This document shows, one piece after another, positions 54,507 to 63,840 of a stretch of 64,000 bases of DNA. A program made the position numbers and the translations under genes. The notes below the pieces were generated by a model. It was not told the origin of the DNA, ran no database searches, and was given only the letters and a program-made list of their open reading frames with translations. The number at the start of each line of letters is the position of its first letter. The stretch's first letter is position 1. Origin of the DNA: CALNYZ01 sp942490945 (GTDB lineage Bacteria > Pseudomonadota > Gammaproteobacteria > UBA6429 > Thiohalophilaceae). The DNA lies in the NCBI GenBank assembly GCA_942490945.1, contig CALNYZ010000017.1:124001-188000 (forward strand), written 5' to 3'.

Positions 54507-54952
54507 AGCGATAAGGACTCAAGTTCACCGGATAAATCATCCGCCCCATTTTGCATCCAGCTGGTACGTTGGGTGTTCCAGCTATTCTCATCCCATATTT
54601 CAAATTTGTTACCCTGACCCGCGAGGATAATACGCTTGTCCAGTTGGGCGAACTCGCGCAGCGGTGTGGGGATTAATATCCGGCCTGAATTGTCTATATC
54701 AACTTCCGTCGCGTGACCGATCAAAAGTCGTTGTAATGCGCGAGCAGTTGGATTGAGGTTGCCGAGTCTGACCAGTTTTCGTTCGATATCTTCCCATTCG
54801 GGCAGTGGATACATCAGCAGGCAGGGATCGCTACGATCGACGGTGATAACAATTTGTCCGTCGCTCTGGTCACCCAGGCGATCGCGGTACTTACTCGGCA
54901 CAGCCATGCGGCCTTTGGCATCCAAGTTGAGCGTACTCACACCACGAAACAT
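54503..54952 (-). CDS. mraZ: Transcriptional regulator MraZ
   Basis: 149 residues with two AbrB/SpoVT-like repeats (MFRGVSTLNLDAKGRMAVPSKYRDRL and the second DIDNSGRILIPTPLREFA). It has an AAGGAG ribosome site. MraZ binds direct repeats upstream of its own gene and adjusts dcw transcription; three such repeats with 10-bp period are present at 54978-55002. Confidence 0.96.
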   Translation of the reverse strand: MFRGVSTLNLDAKGRMAVPSKYRDRLGDQSDGQIVITVDRSDPCLLMYPLPEWEDIERKLVRLGNLNPTARALQRLLIGHATEVDIDNSGRILIPTPLREFAQLDKRIILAGQGNKFEIWDENSWNTQRTSWMQNGADDLSGELESLSL

Positions 54953-54977
54953 GTTAACTCCTTAACGCGTTAAGTAG

Positions 54978-55002
54978 ATCCATAATTCCCCACTTAGATC
55001 CA
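54978..55002 (-). promoter_or_regulatory. MraZ-box triplet
   Basis: On the leftward strand, TGGAT, TGGGG and TGGAT (complements at 54998-55002, 54988-54992 and 54978-54982) are each separated by five bases, giving an exact 10-bp period. This matches the known MraZ operator (three to four TGGGN repeats spaced by five). It lies within the first bases of the predicted transcript. Confidence 0.8.
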
Positions 55003-55011
55003 CTTTCATAC

Positions 55012-55041
55012 ACTATAGGTATTATATAGGCAGTCTGTCAA
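55012..55041 (-). promoter_or_regulatory. Sigma-70 promoter of the dcw cluster
   Basis: Leftward TTGACA (55036-55041) and TATAGT (55012-55017) are separated by 18 bp, with a predicted start near 55005. It directly precedes the MraZ boxes. A closer TATAAT has the wrong spacing. Confidence 0.75.
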
Positions 55042-55127
55042 GCAAATATGCCCACAAAGCATAAAAAAAGTGCTTATCTGACAGTGACTTAGCTCACACT
55101 CTGGCTAAAAAGTGATCGAACATGCTC

Positions 55128-55150
55128 AAAAAATAGCAAAATAATTTGCT
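55128..55150 (-). terminator. Terminator after rnpB
   Basis: Leftward AGCAAA (55145-55150) pairs with TTTGCT (55135-55140) across a four-base loop, followed after one base by six T (55128-55133). It lies about 60 bases past the 3' end of the RNase P RNA and before the mraZ promoter. Confidence 0.7.
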
Positions 55151-55209
55151 TATATTTCAGTATGTTATGATTGCTAGTTGAAGTAGATCTTGAGGATTTT
55201 GAGGTAAAT

Positions 55210-55567
<358 letters not shown>

Positions 55568-55623
55568 TTATATATAGTATGACAGAAAAACCCGGAAGCT
55601 AACCATCCCTCCTCGGAGCTATA

Positions 55624-56472
55624 TTACAATTGCTCGCGAAGCGTCAAAGCCAACTCGTATGTCTGATTTTTCGCCATTCCGGTCACCTCGCTGGTGATTT
55701 TACTGGCTGTTTTGAGTGGCAGTTCCGGTAGCAATAATCTGAGCAATTTGGCCGCCTGTTCATTTTGCCCGCTATTGTCAGTTTCAGCGCCGGCGACAAC
55801 CAGCATCATCTCGCCTTTTTGCTGGTCAGCGTCTGAATTCACACGTTCCAATAGGCCTGCACAGGTATCACTCAGTATGGTTTCGAATGTTTTTGTCAAT
55901 TCACGTATAAATACAATCTGTCTGTCCGCCCCCAAATAGGTTTGTATATCGGCCAACGCCGCGAGGATGCGATGTGGTGTTTCATAAAACACCATGGTTT
56001 GGGGGCTTGAGGCGAGCCTGGTAAGTAATTCGCCTCTGGCGCCTGATTTTGCCGGTAGAAAGCCATAGAAACTGACCGGTTGCGTCGGCATGCCCGCGGC
56101 ACTTAATCCTGCAATCAGGGCACTGGGACCGGGAATGGGAATGACTTTAATCCCCGTTTTATGCGCATCGCGGACAAGGATATAACCGGGATCACTTATC
56201 AGTGGTGTGCCTGCATCGCTTATCAATGCGATATTCTTGCCGGAGCTCAACAAACCAAGAATATTTTCGGCGGATTTTTGTTCGTTATGTGCGTGGTAAG
56301 CAATCAGACGCGTATGCACCTGGTAGGCCGACATTAACTTGTGACTGTGGCGCGTATCTTCGGCAGCGATAAAATCCACCGACTTCAGTACATCAATTGC
56401 CCGATATGTGATGTCCTGCAAATTCCCGATTGGTGTCGCAACAATATATAAGATCCCTGAAGCGGAATTCAC
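55624..56472 (-). CDS. rsmI: 16S rRNA C1402 ribose methyltransferase RsmI
   Basis: 282 residues from the GTG at 56470-56472, eight bases after GGAG; a longer frame would overlap lpoA and adds unrelated sequence. Motifs: LYIVATPIGNLQDITYRAIDVL, AAEDTRHSHKLM, ALISDAGTPLISDPGY, PGPSALIAGLSAAGMP and FYETPHRI. It 2'-O-methylates the same nucleotide that RsmH modifies; both genes flank rnpB here. It is divergent from lpoA. Confidence 0.94.
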   Translation of the reverse strand: MNSASGILYIVATPIGNLQDITYRAIDVLKSVDFIAAEDTRHSHKLMSAYQVHTRLIAYHAHNEQKSAENILGLLSSGKNIALISDAGTPLISDPGYILVRDAHKTGIKVIPIPGPSALIAGLSAAGMPTQPVSFYGFLPAKSGARGELLTRLASSPQTMVFYETPHRILAALADIQTYLGADRQIVFIRELTKTFETILSDTCAGLLERVNSDADQQKGEMMLVVAGAETDNSGQNEQAAKLLRLLLPELPLKTASKITSEVTGMAKNQTYELALTLREQL

Positions 56473-56519
56473 GCTATAATCTCCATCACTGTTGAATTGA
56501 CTGCCATTGGTGTAAATAC

Positions 56520-58400
56520 ATGCTAGCACGCCTGTTTCGTTTTGCCTTTATTATTTTTATTGCGCTCCTTATCCACGCCTGTACCACTACCGATCAACCT
56601 TCAGATGTTGATAGCGCAAAAACCGCTGCCGATGAAAGTAATTTCTTTTTAATAAAAAATTACCAGGCCGCCGCTACTTTTTATCAGGAAAAAATACGTT
56701 CGGAAACAGACGATGAACAACGTAACCGTTATAAATTACGTCTGGCTGCTGCCTATGCGCATCTCGATAAAGTTCACAAAGCACGTGAAATTCTTGCAGC
56801 GATTGCTCCCGAGAATACTTTACCGCCCACAAGCGTTGAAATACAACAATTGTTCCTGCTTGCCAGGGCCCATATTGCGATTGTCGAAAGACATGCCGCC
56901 GATGTTATTAACCTGCTAGCAAAACGATTTGTTCCAAATACGGATCCCGTCTATCTGGCCGAGTTTTATGGCTTGCGTGCACAAGCCTTTACAATGCTAA
57001 ACAAACGGATCGAAACTGCCCAGGCGTTAATTGATCGTGAACCGTTCCTGGCAACTCAGGAGTTAATCCTCGCAAACCAGCACATGATCTGGGATGCCTT
57101 GACGCAATTATCAGTACGAACGCTGCAACAATTTATTTCCAGTACGCCTGACACATTGAGTGGCTGGATGGCATTAATTAAAATTGCCAAGGCTTTTCAG
57201 TTAAACCCGACGGACTTGAAAATTGAAATTACCAAATGGAAACAGGCCTATTCTGGTCACCCTGTACAGGATTCAATAATCGACAATTTATTACAGCGTC
57301 AACCCGAAGACGTTGTTGTACCAAAAAATATCGCCTTGCTTGTGCCACTTACCAACAAATTCAAGACTGCCGGCGAAGCCGTAAGAGACGGGTTCATCGC
57401 CGCATACTTCAGCCAAAAATCGCAGCGCGACCAGAATATCAAGGTCTATGATAGTGCAGTGCCAGATAACCAGTTTTTAGGTTTGTATCAGCGCGCAATC
57501 GCCGAAGGGGCGCAACTTGTGGTCGGACCAATAGAAAAACAACAGGTAGACATGCTGGCAACACAATCATCGCTTCCCGTTCCGACTGTTGCGCTTAACT
57601 ACACACACATAATTGAATCGTTGCCAGATAATTTATATCAATTTGGCTTGTCACCTGAAGAAGAAGCTCGTCAGGTGTCCGAACACACCTGGCTGGATGG
57701 TCACATTCGTGTCGCGGTACTCACTCCGGCCGGACCATGGGGAGATCGTGTCTACCAGGCATTCGCTGATCGCTGGCAGGCTATTGGTGGAAAAGTCGTG
57801 GCTCATGAAACTTATAATTCCGGACAGCAAGACTTTTCAATACCCATCAGGAAACTTTTGTCTATTGATAATAGTCGCAATCGCTATCGAAGCGTTGCTA
57901 CCATTATTAAACAACGCGTGAAATATACCGCCAGGCGCCGGCAGGATATCGACTTTATTTTTCTTGCAGCCTATCCGCGACAAGCCAGACAAATTCGCCC
58001 GCAGTTAAAGTTTTATCACGCATCAGATGTGCCGATATATGCTACTTCCCACGTTTATACCGGTAACCTGAATCAGGAACGTGATCGTGATATGGACGGT
58101 ATCAAGTTTGGCGATATGCCGTGGGTGTTGACCGAGAGTACTTCCTATCGCGGTTTACGTGCCGATATCGAACAACTAATCAGTCAATCAGGCAACAGCC
58201 TGCAGCGACTCTATGCACTGGGAATCGATGCGTTCAATATTATCCCTGCTCTGTCGCCGCTGAAAAACTATGCTTATGAACGATATGACGGTGAAACTGG
58301 CAGTCTCAGTCTGGATGATAACCGCCGTATCAGGCGACAATTAACCTGGGTGATATTTCGCAGTGGCCGACCTGTGTTGTTGCAGGAACCAACCCAATAA
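56520..58400 (+). CDS. lpoA: LpoA-type penicillin-binding protein activator (LppC family lipoprotein)
   Basis: 626 residues. The signal peptide ends with lipobox LIHAC. An N-terminal helical repeat domain (about 40-260) precedes a periplasmic-binding-like domain: KNIALLVPLTNKFKTAGEAVRDGFIAAYF, VVGPIEKQQVDML, GLSPEEEARQVSEH, FLAAYPRQARQIRPQLKFYHA. LpoA stimulates the bifunctional PBP1A from the outer membrane. A TATAAT at 56475-56480 could be its -10 element. It is followed five bases later by yraN, the conserved order. Confidence 0.92.
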   Translation: MLARLFRFAFIIFIALLIHACTTTDQPSDVDSAKTAADESNFFLIKNYQAAATFYQEKIRSETDDEQRNRYKLRLAAAYAHLDKVHKAREILAAIAPENTLPPTSVEIQQLFLLARAHIAIVERHAADVINLLAKRFVPNTDPVYLAEFYGLRAQAFTMLNKRIETAQALIDREPFLATQELILANQHMIWDALTQLSVRTLQQFISSTPDTLSGWMALIKIAKAFQLNPTDLKIEITKWKQAYSGHPVQDSIIDNLLQRQPEDVVVPKNIALLVPLTNKFKTAGEAVRDGFIAAYFSQKSQRDQNIKVYDSAVPDNQFLGLYQRAIAEGAQLVVGPIEKQQVDMLATQSSLPVPTVALNYTHIIESLPDNLYQFGLSPEEEARQVSEHTWLDGHIRVAVLTPAGPWGDRVYQAFADRWQAIGGKVVAHETYNSGQQDFSIPIRKLLSIDNSRNRYRSVATIIKQRVKYTARRRQDIDFIFLAAYPRQARQIRPQLKFYHASDVPIYATSHVYTGNLNQERDRDMDGIKFGDMPWVLTESTSYRGLRADIEQLISQSGNSLQRLYALGIDAFNIIPALSPLKNYAYERYDGETGSLSLDDNRRIRRQLTWVIFRSGRPVLLQEPTQ

Positions 58401-58405
58401 ACCGC

Positions 58406-58780
58406 ATGCTCGGCAAGTTAATAACACGTCGTGAAACGGGTAAACAGGCTGAACGCATAGCAGAAAAATACTTACACAAGCACAAACTGAAAACACTTGC
58501 CAGGAATTATTCATGCAGGTCGGGTGAAATCGATTTGATTATGCTGGATGAGCAACTATGTATTGTTTTTGTTGAAGTGCGCTTTCGTAAAAATATTCAA
58601 CATGGTTCGGGGGCAGAATCCGTTACCCGGTTCAAGCAGACCAGAATAATAAAAACAGCACAATTTTATTTGCAACAAAACAGTTGCTACGCCTCAAACC
58701 CTGCGCGCTTTGATGTAATATCAATCAGCAACCAGGAAAATAATCTTTCAATCGATTGGATTAAAAATGCATTTTGCTAA
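58406..58780 (+). CDS. yraN: UPF0102 / YraN-family endonuclease-like protein
   Basis: 124 residues. The nuclease-like core is visible: GKQAERIAEKYLHKHKLKTLARNYSCRSGEIDLIMLDEQLCIVFVEVRFR, with the GEIDLI and VEVR acidic/basic residues of the fold, then the SVTRFKQTRIIKTAQFYL segment. Biochemical function is not established. The VEVR variant replaces the more usual VEVK. Confidence 0.88.
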   Translation: MLGKLITRRETGKQAERIAEKYLHKHKLKTLARNYSCRSGEIDLIMLDEQLCIVFVEVRFRKNIQHGSGAESVTRFKQTRIIKTAQFYLQQNSCYASNPARFDVISISNQENNLSIDWIKNAFC

Positions 58781-58828
58781 ACTTGTTACAACGAATATCA
58801 ACATTACCAGCCGGGAATTGTACACAAT

Positions 58829-59416
58829 ATGATCACAGATAAAATCAAGGATATGTTTGCAGACAGCATTGCCGCAAAACAAAGTGCCATTAGCGTGCTT
58901 CCTGAGCCATTAACCAGAGCGACCGAACTGGCAGTTTCCGTTTTAAAGAATGGCAATAAAATACTGGCGTGTGGCAACGGTGGTTCTGCTGCTGATGCAC
59001 AACATTTTGCGGCCGAGCTGCTGGCCAGGTACAAGATGGAACGCGGCAGCCTTGCTGCGATGGCACTCACAACCGATACCTCCACCATCACCGCCATCGC
59101 CAATGATTACTGCTATGAAGATATTTTTTCACGACAGGTCAGCGGTCTGGGTAACAAGGGTGATTTGTTACTGGGCATTTCAACCAGCGGCAATTCAGAA
59201 AATGTACTGCGCGCGATCCAGGTTGCACAGAAAAAGGGGCTTTCAATCATCATGTTATCCGGCAATAACGGTGGCAAGATTGCCGATGTACTGCGCGAAT
59301 CGGACATTGAAATACGTGTACCTTCCTCGACAACCGCGCGCATTCAGGAAATACATATTCTGTGTCTGCACTGCATTTGTGAACAAATAGATGATGTGAT
59401 GTTTGGCCAGACTTAA
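58829..59416 (+). CDS. diaA: SIS-domain protein, DiaA / GmhA family
   Basis: 195 residues. The SIS domain has ILACGNGGSAADAQHFAAELLARYKMER, ALTTDTSTITAIANDYCYEDIFSRQV, GISTSGNSENVLRA and IQEIHILCLHCICEQID. DiaA (binds DnaA at the origin) and GmhA (heptose isomerase) are close homologues. The position after lpoA-yraN favours DiaA, but the LPS enzyme cannot be excluded by sequence reading alone. Confidence 0.82.
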   Translation: MITDKIKDMFADSIAAKQSAISVLPEPLTRATELAVSVLKNGNKILACGNGGSAADAQHFAAELLARYKMERGSLAAMALTTDTSTITAIANDYCYEDIFSRQVSGLGNKGDLLLGISTSGNSENVLRAIQVAQKKGLSIIMLSGNNGGKIADVLRESDIEIRVPSSTTARIQEIHILCLHCICEQIDDVMFGQT

Positions 59417-59420
59417 GCAG

Positions 59421-59915
59421 TCAGAAACCGGTCAATTCCTTGTTATAAATTTCTGCATCAGCCATATTAAAACAGGCTGCGATTATGCGATCGAACTCGT
59501 TCAAATTCCGTCGCATCACTGCCAGCGCAATTTTTGCCGCCTGCTGTTTCGGAAATCCATACACCCCCGTACTGATTGCCGGAAAGGCGATACTGGCAAG
59601 CTTGTAATCGCGCGCCAATTCAAAACTGTTTTGGTAACAACTTTCCAGTAATTCTGGTTCGTGCTGATCGCCGCCGTGCCACACCGGCCCCACAGTATGT
59701 ATGATGTATCGAGCAGGAAGATTATATCCGCTGGTAATTTTGGCTGCGCCTGTCGCACATCCGTTCAGCAGCCGACACGCGGCAAGTAATTCCGGCCCGG
59801 CAGCACGGTGAATGGCACCATCAACACCTCCGCCACCCAACAAGGAATTATTGGCGGCATTGACGATGACATCGACATTCAGGGTGGTGATATCTGTCTG
59901 AATGACTTCAATCAT
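59421..59915 (-). CDS. Macro-domain O-acetyl-ADP-ribose deacetylase
   Basis: 164 residues, a stand-alone macro domain. Ligand-binding motifs are VIVNAANNSLLGGGGVDGAIHRAAGPEL and ISTGVYGFPKQQAAKIAL. Related YmdB/MacroD proteins remove ADP-ribose or deacetylate O-acetyl-ADP-ribose. It converges with diaA (four-base gap) and lies just downstream of sspB on the same strand. Confidence 0.9.
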   Translation of the reverse strand: MIEVIQTDITTLNVDVIVNAANNSLLGGGGVDGAIHRAAGPELLAACRLLNGCATGAAKITSGYNLPARYIIHTVGPVWHGGDQHEPELLESCYQNSFELARDYKLASIAFPAISTGVYGFPKQQAAKIALAVMRRNLNEFDRIIAACFNMADAEIYNKELTGF

Positions 59916-59931
59916 GCAGAATCAATTTGTA

Positions 59932-60306
59932 TTATTTAACCAACTTGAGATTGGGTTTGTTCGGTTTATTTGGGTCATCAGGTGAATTGGGATCAGGATC
60001 CTGTTCCTGGAAGACCATACCTTGACCATTTTCCTTGGCATAGATCGCCAACACAGCCTGCATGGGGAAAGTTACGTTCATGGGTTGTCCGGAAAAACGG
60101 GCATTGAACAGTACGAAGTCATTTTTTATTTCGAGCGCCTCGGTTGCCTGAGGACTCAAATTCAGCACAATTTTACCATCCTCTATATATTGTCGTGGCA
60201 CTTCGGCTTCGTCATTCGCTGCATCCACCAACACATAGGGAGTGTAGCCACTATCTACAATCCAATCATAGAGTGCTCGAACGAGATATGGACGACTGGA
60301 TAACAT
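59932..60306 (-). CDS. sspB: ClpXP adaptor SspB
   Basis: 124 residues from the ATG at 60306, nine bases after AGGA; a TTG two codons upstream is possible. The ssrA-binding domain (SSRPYLVRALYDWIVDSGYTPYVLVDA, VLNLSPQATEAL, FNARFSGQP) is followed by a flexible acidic and Pro/Asn-rich tail and the C-terminal PNLKLVK, which fits the ClpX-binding end of SspB. It delivers ssrA-tagged proteins to ClpXP. It is downstream of sspA, as in E. coli. Confidence 0.92.
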   Translation of the reverse strand: MLSSRPYLVRALYDWIVDSGYTPYVLVDAANDEAEVPRQYIEDGKIVLNLSPQATEALEIKNDFVLFNARFSGQPMNVTFPMQAVLAIYAKENGQGMVFQEQDPDPNSPDDPNKPNKPNLKLVK

Positions 60307-60337
60307 GATCAAAAGTCCTGTCAGGTTATGTTGCTTG

Positions 60338-60970
60338 TTAACCCTGCATTGGGCTACGCATATCCTTTTCGGCTTCAGTCAGACTTGCCTGAAAGGCATC
60401 ACGTGCAAATACTGTTTCAGCATACTTTATAAGATGTTTTGCTTGCGATGGCAGCTCGATACCATAAACCGGCAAACGCCACAGCAGCGGCGATAATGAA
60501 CAATCCAGTAAAGAATATTCATCATTCATAAAGAAAGGCTTTTGTTCAAATATGGGTGATGCACCGACCAGACTGTCACGCAAAGTCTTTGCTGCCGATT
60601 CTGCATCAGTACCCTGCTTGATTTTATGTACCAGTGAATACCAGTCGCGCTCGATTCGTTGTAGTAACAACCGGATGCGTGAGCGCGATACCGGATCAAC
60701 CGGCATTAAAGGTGGATGAGGAAAACGTTCATCCAGATATTCCATAATAACCGTATGATCATACAGGACGAGATCACGATCAATCAGGGTAGGAACTTCA
60801 TTATATGGATTCAATTCTTTTAGCTCGTCGGGTGTATCATTCAAATCAATCGGTTGATTCTCGAAGTTGATACCCTTTTCTGCCAAAACAATACGAACCA
60901 TATGACAATATGGACAGTTATCATCACTGAACAAGGTCATTGCCAGACGTCTGTTTGCTACTTGTGCCAT
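60338..60970 (-). CDS. sspA: Stringent starvation protein A
   Basis: 210 residues with a glutathione-S-transferase fold: LFSDDNCPYCHMVRIVLAEKGI in the thioredoxin-like half, NEVPTLIDRDLVLYDHTVIMEYLDERFPHPPL, and a helical C-terminal domain (YSLLDCSLSPLLWRL). SspA binds RNA polymerase and redirects it during starvation. It retains the proline-rich PHPPLMP loop known to matter for function in E. coli. Confidence 0.94.
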   Translation of the reverse strand: MAQVANRRLAMTLFSDDNCPYCHMVRIVLAEKGINFENQPIDLNDTPDELKELNPYNEVPTLIDRDLVLYDHTVIMEYLDERFPHPPLMPVDPVSRSRIRLLLQRIERDWYSLVHKIKQGTDAESAAKTLRDSLVGASPIFEQKPFFMNDEYSLLDCSLSPLLWRLPVYGIELPSQAKHLIKYAETVFARDAFQASLTEAEKDMRSPMQG

Positions 60971-61001
60971 ATGCTTCCCTAATTAATCAAATACAAATAA
61001 T

Positions 61002-61026
61002 GAAGGGGGAAACAATTTCCCCCTTC
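61002..61026 (-). terminator. Intrinsic terminator after petABC
   Basis: A perfect 11-bp stem, GAAGGGGGAAA with TTTCCCCCTTC around a three-base loop, lies between the petC stop and sspA. On the leftward transcript it is followed by a T-rich stretch (ATTATTTGTATTT). Confidence 0.8.
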
Positions 61027-61052
61027 GAAAGGTTCTCTATCTCGAAATAGTT

Positions 61053-61832
61053 TTAATGTACATCTTTCCAGTAATCCTTCTTCATTGCATATGCTGCAAC
61101 AAACAGTAATAACAGGAATAAAATTACCAATATGCCGGTAAACTTGCGTTTCTGTTGCGCCGGCTCACCCATATAGACCAGGAAATTAACCAGATCGGCA
61201 ACGGTCTTGTCGTATTCTGCTGCGGATAACTTACCATCAGTCAATTTGGTAAATTCCCATTTTGTTAACTTGTGGCCATGCTCTTCGACTTCAACTTGCT
61301 TGCCAGTTTTGAGACCTTCAAGTTCCCAAAAAATATGTGGCATCCCAACATTGGGAAACTGTGCATTGTTCATCTTGCCTTTATCATCAATGTAGAATGT
61401 CTTGAAATAACTGGTAAGCCAGTCTGCACCGCGCGATCGCGCAATAACGGACAGGTCAGGCACAGCGGTGCCGAACCATTTTTTTGCATCCGCGGGCTTC
61501 ATTGCGATTTTCATTAATGAGCCAACCTTGTCCTTGTCACCTTGAGGATTCTTGCTAAAGTCCGCTGTAAAAATAAGATTTTCAGTCAACATGTCGTCTG
61601 TTAAACCTAAATCTTTACCCATGCGGTTATAGCGCATAAACGCTGCCGAGTGACAGCCCATACAATAATTAACAAAAATTTTCGCACCGCGCTGTAATGA
61701 TGCCGTGTTATCCAGATTGACATCTGCCTGATACAAGGTACCACCGCTGCTGCTCATACCTGTTACGGGAAGAGCCAATAATGTCAACAATGCAATTATA
61801 TTTTTCATATGATTTTTCATTATGCTTTTCAT
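61053..61832 (-). CDS. petC: Cytochrome c1 of the bc1 complex
   Basis: 259 residues from the ATG at 61832, which shares a base with the petB stop; ATGs at 61820 and 61808 are alternatives. A signal peptide ends near PVTGMSSS. The haem c site is CMGCHSAAF, and the sixth ligand region is likely the Met in MKIAMKPADAKKWFG. Conserved YFKTFY and PHIFWELEG segments follow, and one C-terminal membrane helix anchors it (VILFLLLLFVAAYAM). It passes electrons from the Rieske centre to soluble cytochrome c. Confidence 0.95.
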   Translation of the reverse strand: MKSIMKNHMKNIIALLTLLALPVTGMSSSGGTLYQADVNLDNTASLQRGAKIFVNYCMGCHSAAFMRYNRMGKDLGLTDDMLTENLIFTADFSKNPQGDKDKVGSLMKIAMKPADAKKWFGTAVPDLSVIARSRGADWLTSYFKTFYIDDKGKMNNAQFPNVGMPHIFWELEGLKTGKQVEVEEHGHKLTKWEFTKLTDGKLSAAEYDKTVADLVNFLVYMGEPAQQKRKFTGILVILFLLLLFVAAYAMKKDYWKDVH

Positions 61833-63244
61833 TATTTTGTCACCCTGTCTGGAACCTGTTTTGCTTGTGTCCACTTCGTTACTGTTGGTAACCACAATGT
61901 TATAACCAGATAGGCCGCCACAATAAACCAGGAATTGAAATACAGGCTTACTTTCTCACTATCTGCACCAAAGCCTCGCAGCACATCCAGAACTGTTACG
62001 AAAGCAGTCAAACCAACCATCCAGGTCAAGTAAACTTTCTTGCTCCGGACCTTGCTATAAATTGCCAGGATAATAAAAAAGCCGAAGTAAATTTCACTAA
62101 AGCGATAGGCCAGTTCTGAGTACAAGCCGGTTGCAGGTTGCGTTCCCAGCCAGCCGAGGAATAAAAATGTACCAATAAATACAAACATATTTATTTTATA
62201 CATCAATTCACGGTAGCGAATGGATTTGACCGGGTGTCGATCTATCCACGGCAGGACAAACAAAACCGCAATCGCAGCAAACATCGCCAATACACCCAGG
62301 AATTGCGAAGCAAAAACCGGTGGTATCGCACGCAAGATCGCATAGAAAGGAGTGAAATACCATAATGGGACAATGTGCTCCGGAGTTTTCAGGGCATCGG
62401 CCGGAATAAAGTTATCTTTTTCCAGGAACCAGCCACCCAATTCAGGGGCAAAAAACACAACCGATGAGAAAAGAATCAGAAACACAACCACGCCGACAAT
62501 ATCTTTCACTGAGTAGTACGGATGAAATGGAATACCATCAACTGGAATACCATCTGCATTCTTGTTTTTCTTGATTTCAACACCATCAGGATTATTAGAA
62601 CCCACTTCATGCAGTGCAATAATGTGCAATACAACCAGTGCCAGTAATACAATCGGTACGGCAATAACATGGAAGGCGAAGAAACGATTCAGCGTTGCAT
62701 CGCCAACGACGAAGTCTCCACGAATCCAGATTGAAATGTCTTCCCCAACAAACGGGATCGCGCTGAACAGATTAATAATTACCTGCGCGCCCCAGTAGGA
62801 CATTTGCCCCCAGGGTAACAAATAACCCATAAACGCTTCTGCCATCAGCGCCAGGTAAATAATACAGCCAAAGATCCAGATTAACTCGCGTGGCGCTTTA
62901 AACGAGCCGTAGATCAGGCCGCGAAACATATGCAAGTAGATGACGATGAAAAACGCCGATGCGCCAGTTGAATGCAAATAACGGATTAACCAACCCCAAT
63001 CCACATCGCGCATGATATATTCAACTGAGGCGAAGGCTAAATCCGCATCGGGTTTATAATGCATGGTAAGGAAAATTCCGGTAACAATTTGTAATACCAG
63101 TACCAGCAGTGCCAGCGAGCCAAAGAAATACCAGAAGTTAAAGTTCTTTGGTGCATAGTATTTGGATAAATGTTCTTCCCACATTTTTGTCATCGGGAAG
63201 CGTGCGTCCACCCAGCCCATCAAGGCTTCCATTTTTGTTGTCAT
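61832..63244 (-). CDS. petB: Cytochrome b of the bc1 complex
   Basis: 470 residues, the fused N- and C-terminal type with about eight or nine membrane helices. Haem-ligand and quinol-site segments are FLTMHYKPDADLAF, RYLHSTGASAFFIVIYLHMFR, MGYLLPWGQMSYWGAQV, FFAFHVIAVPIVLLALVVLHI, and PEHIVPLWYFTPFYAILR (PEWY-type loop, here with PLWY). It overlaps petA by four bases. Confidence 0.96.
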   Translation of the reverse strand: MTTKMEALMGWVDARFPMTKMWEEHLSKYYAPKNFNFWYFFGSLALLVLVLQIVTGIFLTMHYKPDADLAFASVEYIMRDVDWGWLIRYLHSTGASAFFIVIYLHMFRGLIYGSFKAPRELIWIFGCIIYLALMAEAFMGYLLPWGQMSYWGAQVIINLFSAIPFVGEDISIWIRGDFVVGDATLNRFFAFHVIAVPIVLLALVVLHIIALHEVGSNNPDGVEIKKNKNADGIPVDGIPFHPYYSVKDIVGVVVFLILFSSVVFFAPELGGWFLEKDNFIPADALKTPEHIVPLWYFTPFYAILRAIPPVFASQFLGVLAMFAAIAVLFVLPWIDRHPVKSIRYRELMYKINMFVFIGTFLFLGWLGTQPATGLYSELAYRFSEIYFGFFIILAIYSKVRSKKVYLTWMVGLTAFVTVLDVLRGFGADSEKVSLYFNSWFIVAAYLVITLWLPTVTKWTQAKQVPDRVTK

Positions 63245-63840
63245 GCTACGACTCCTTCATCGTCCCCAATCAGGATCACTGAATCACTCAGGAATTTATA
63301 AGGCGGGATCTCCATGTTAATTGGCGCAGGCACGCCTGAATAAACCCGTCCAGCGAGGTCAAAGCGCGAACCATGGCAAGGACAGAAGAAACCACCATGC
63401 CAATTTTTGTCACCAACCTCTGCAGCTTCCATTTCTGTCTTGAATTTTGGTGAACAACCCAGGTGTGTACAAATTCCAACCATCACCAGATATTCGGGCT
63501 TTTGTGAACGATAGTCATTTTTCGCATAGGCCGGCTGACTGGATTGTTCTGATTTTGGATCTGCCAGATTCTTTTCCAGGCCAGCCAAATCTTTCAAATT
63601 CTGCTTGGTACGACGTACAATCATGACCGGTTTTTTACGCCATTCAAAAATAGCCATTTGACCCGGCTCAAGTTTGCTGATATCAGCCTCAACTGGCGCA
63701 CCTGCTGCCTGTGCCCTGGCACTTGGATTCATTGATAACACAAATGGTACGGCGACGCCGGCTACACCAACCGCTCCTACCACGGATGTTGCTGCCGTCA
63801 AAAATCGACGCCGGCTCTTATCCACGTCTTGCTCACTCAT
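63241..63840 (-). CDS. petA: Rieske iron-sulfur subunit of the bc1 complex
   Basis: 199 residues from the ATG at 63840, six bases after GGGAGA; a longer frame to 63894 adds a non-family extension. The twin-arginine signal/anchor is KSRRRFLTAATSVVGAVGVAG. The 2Fe-2S ligands are in CTHLGC and CPCHGS. It is the first gene of petABC and accepts electrons from ubiquinol. Confidence 0.96.
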   Translation of the reverse strand: MSEQDVDKSRRRFLTAATSVVGAVGVAGVAVPFVLSMNPSARAQAAGAPVEADISKLEPGQMAIFEWRKKPVMIVRRTKQNLKDLAGLEKNLADPKSEQSSQPAYAKNDYRSQKPEYLVMVGICTHLGCSPKFKTEMEAAEVGDKNWHGGFFCPCHGSRFDLAGRVYSGVPAPINMEIPPYKFLSDSVILIGDDEGVVA

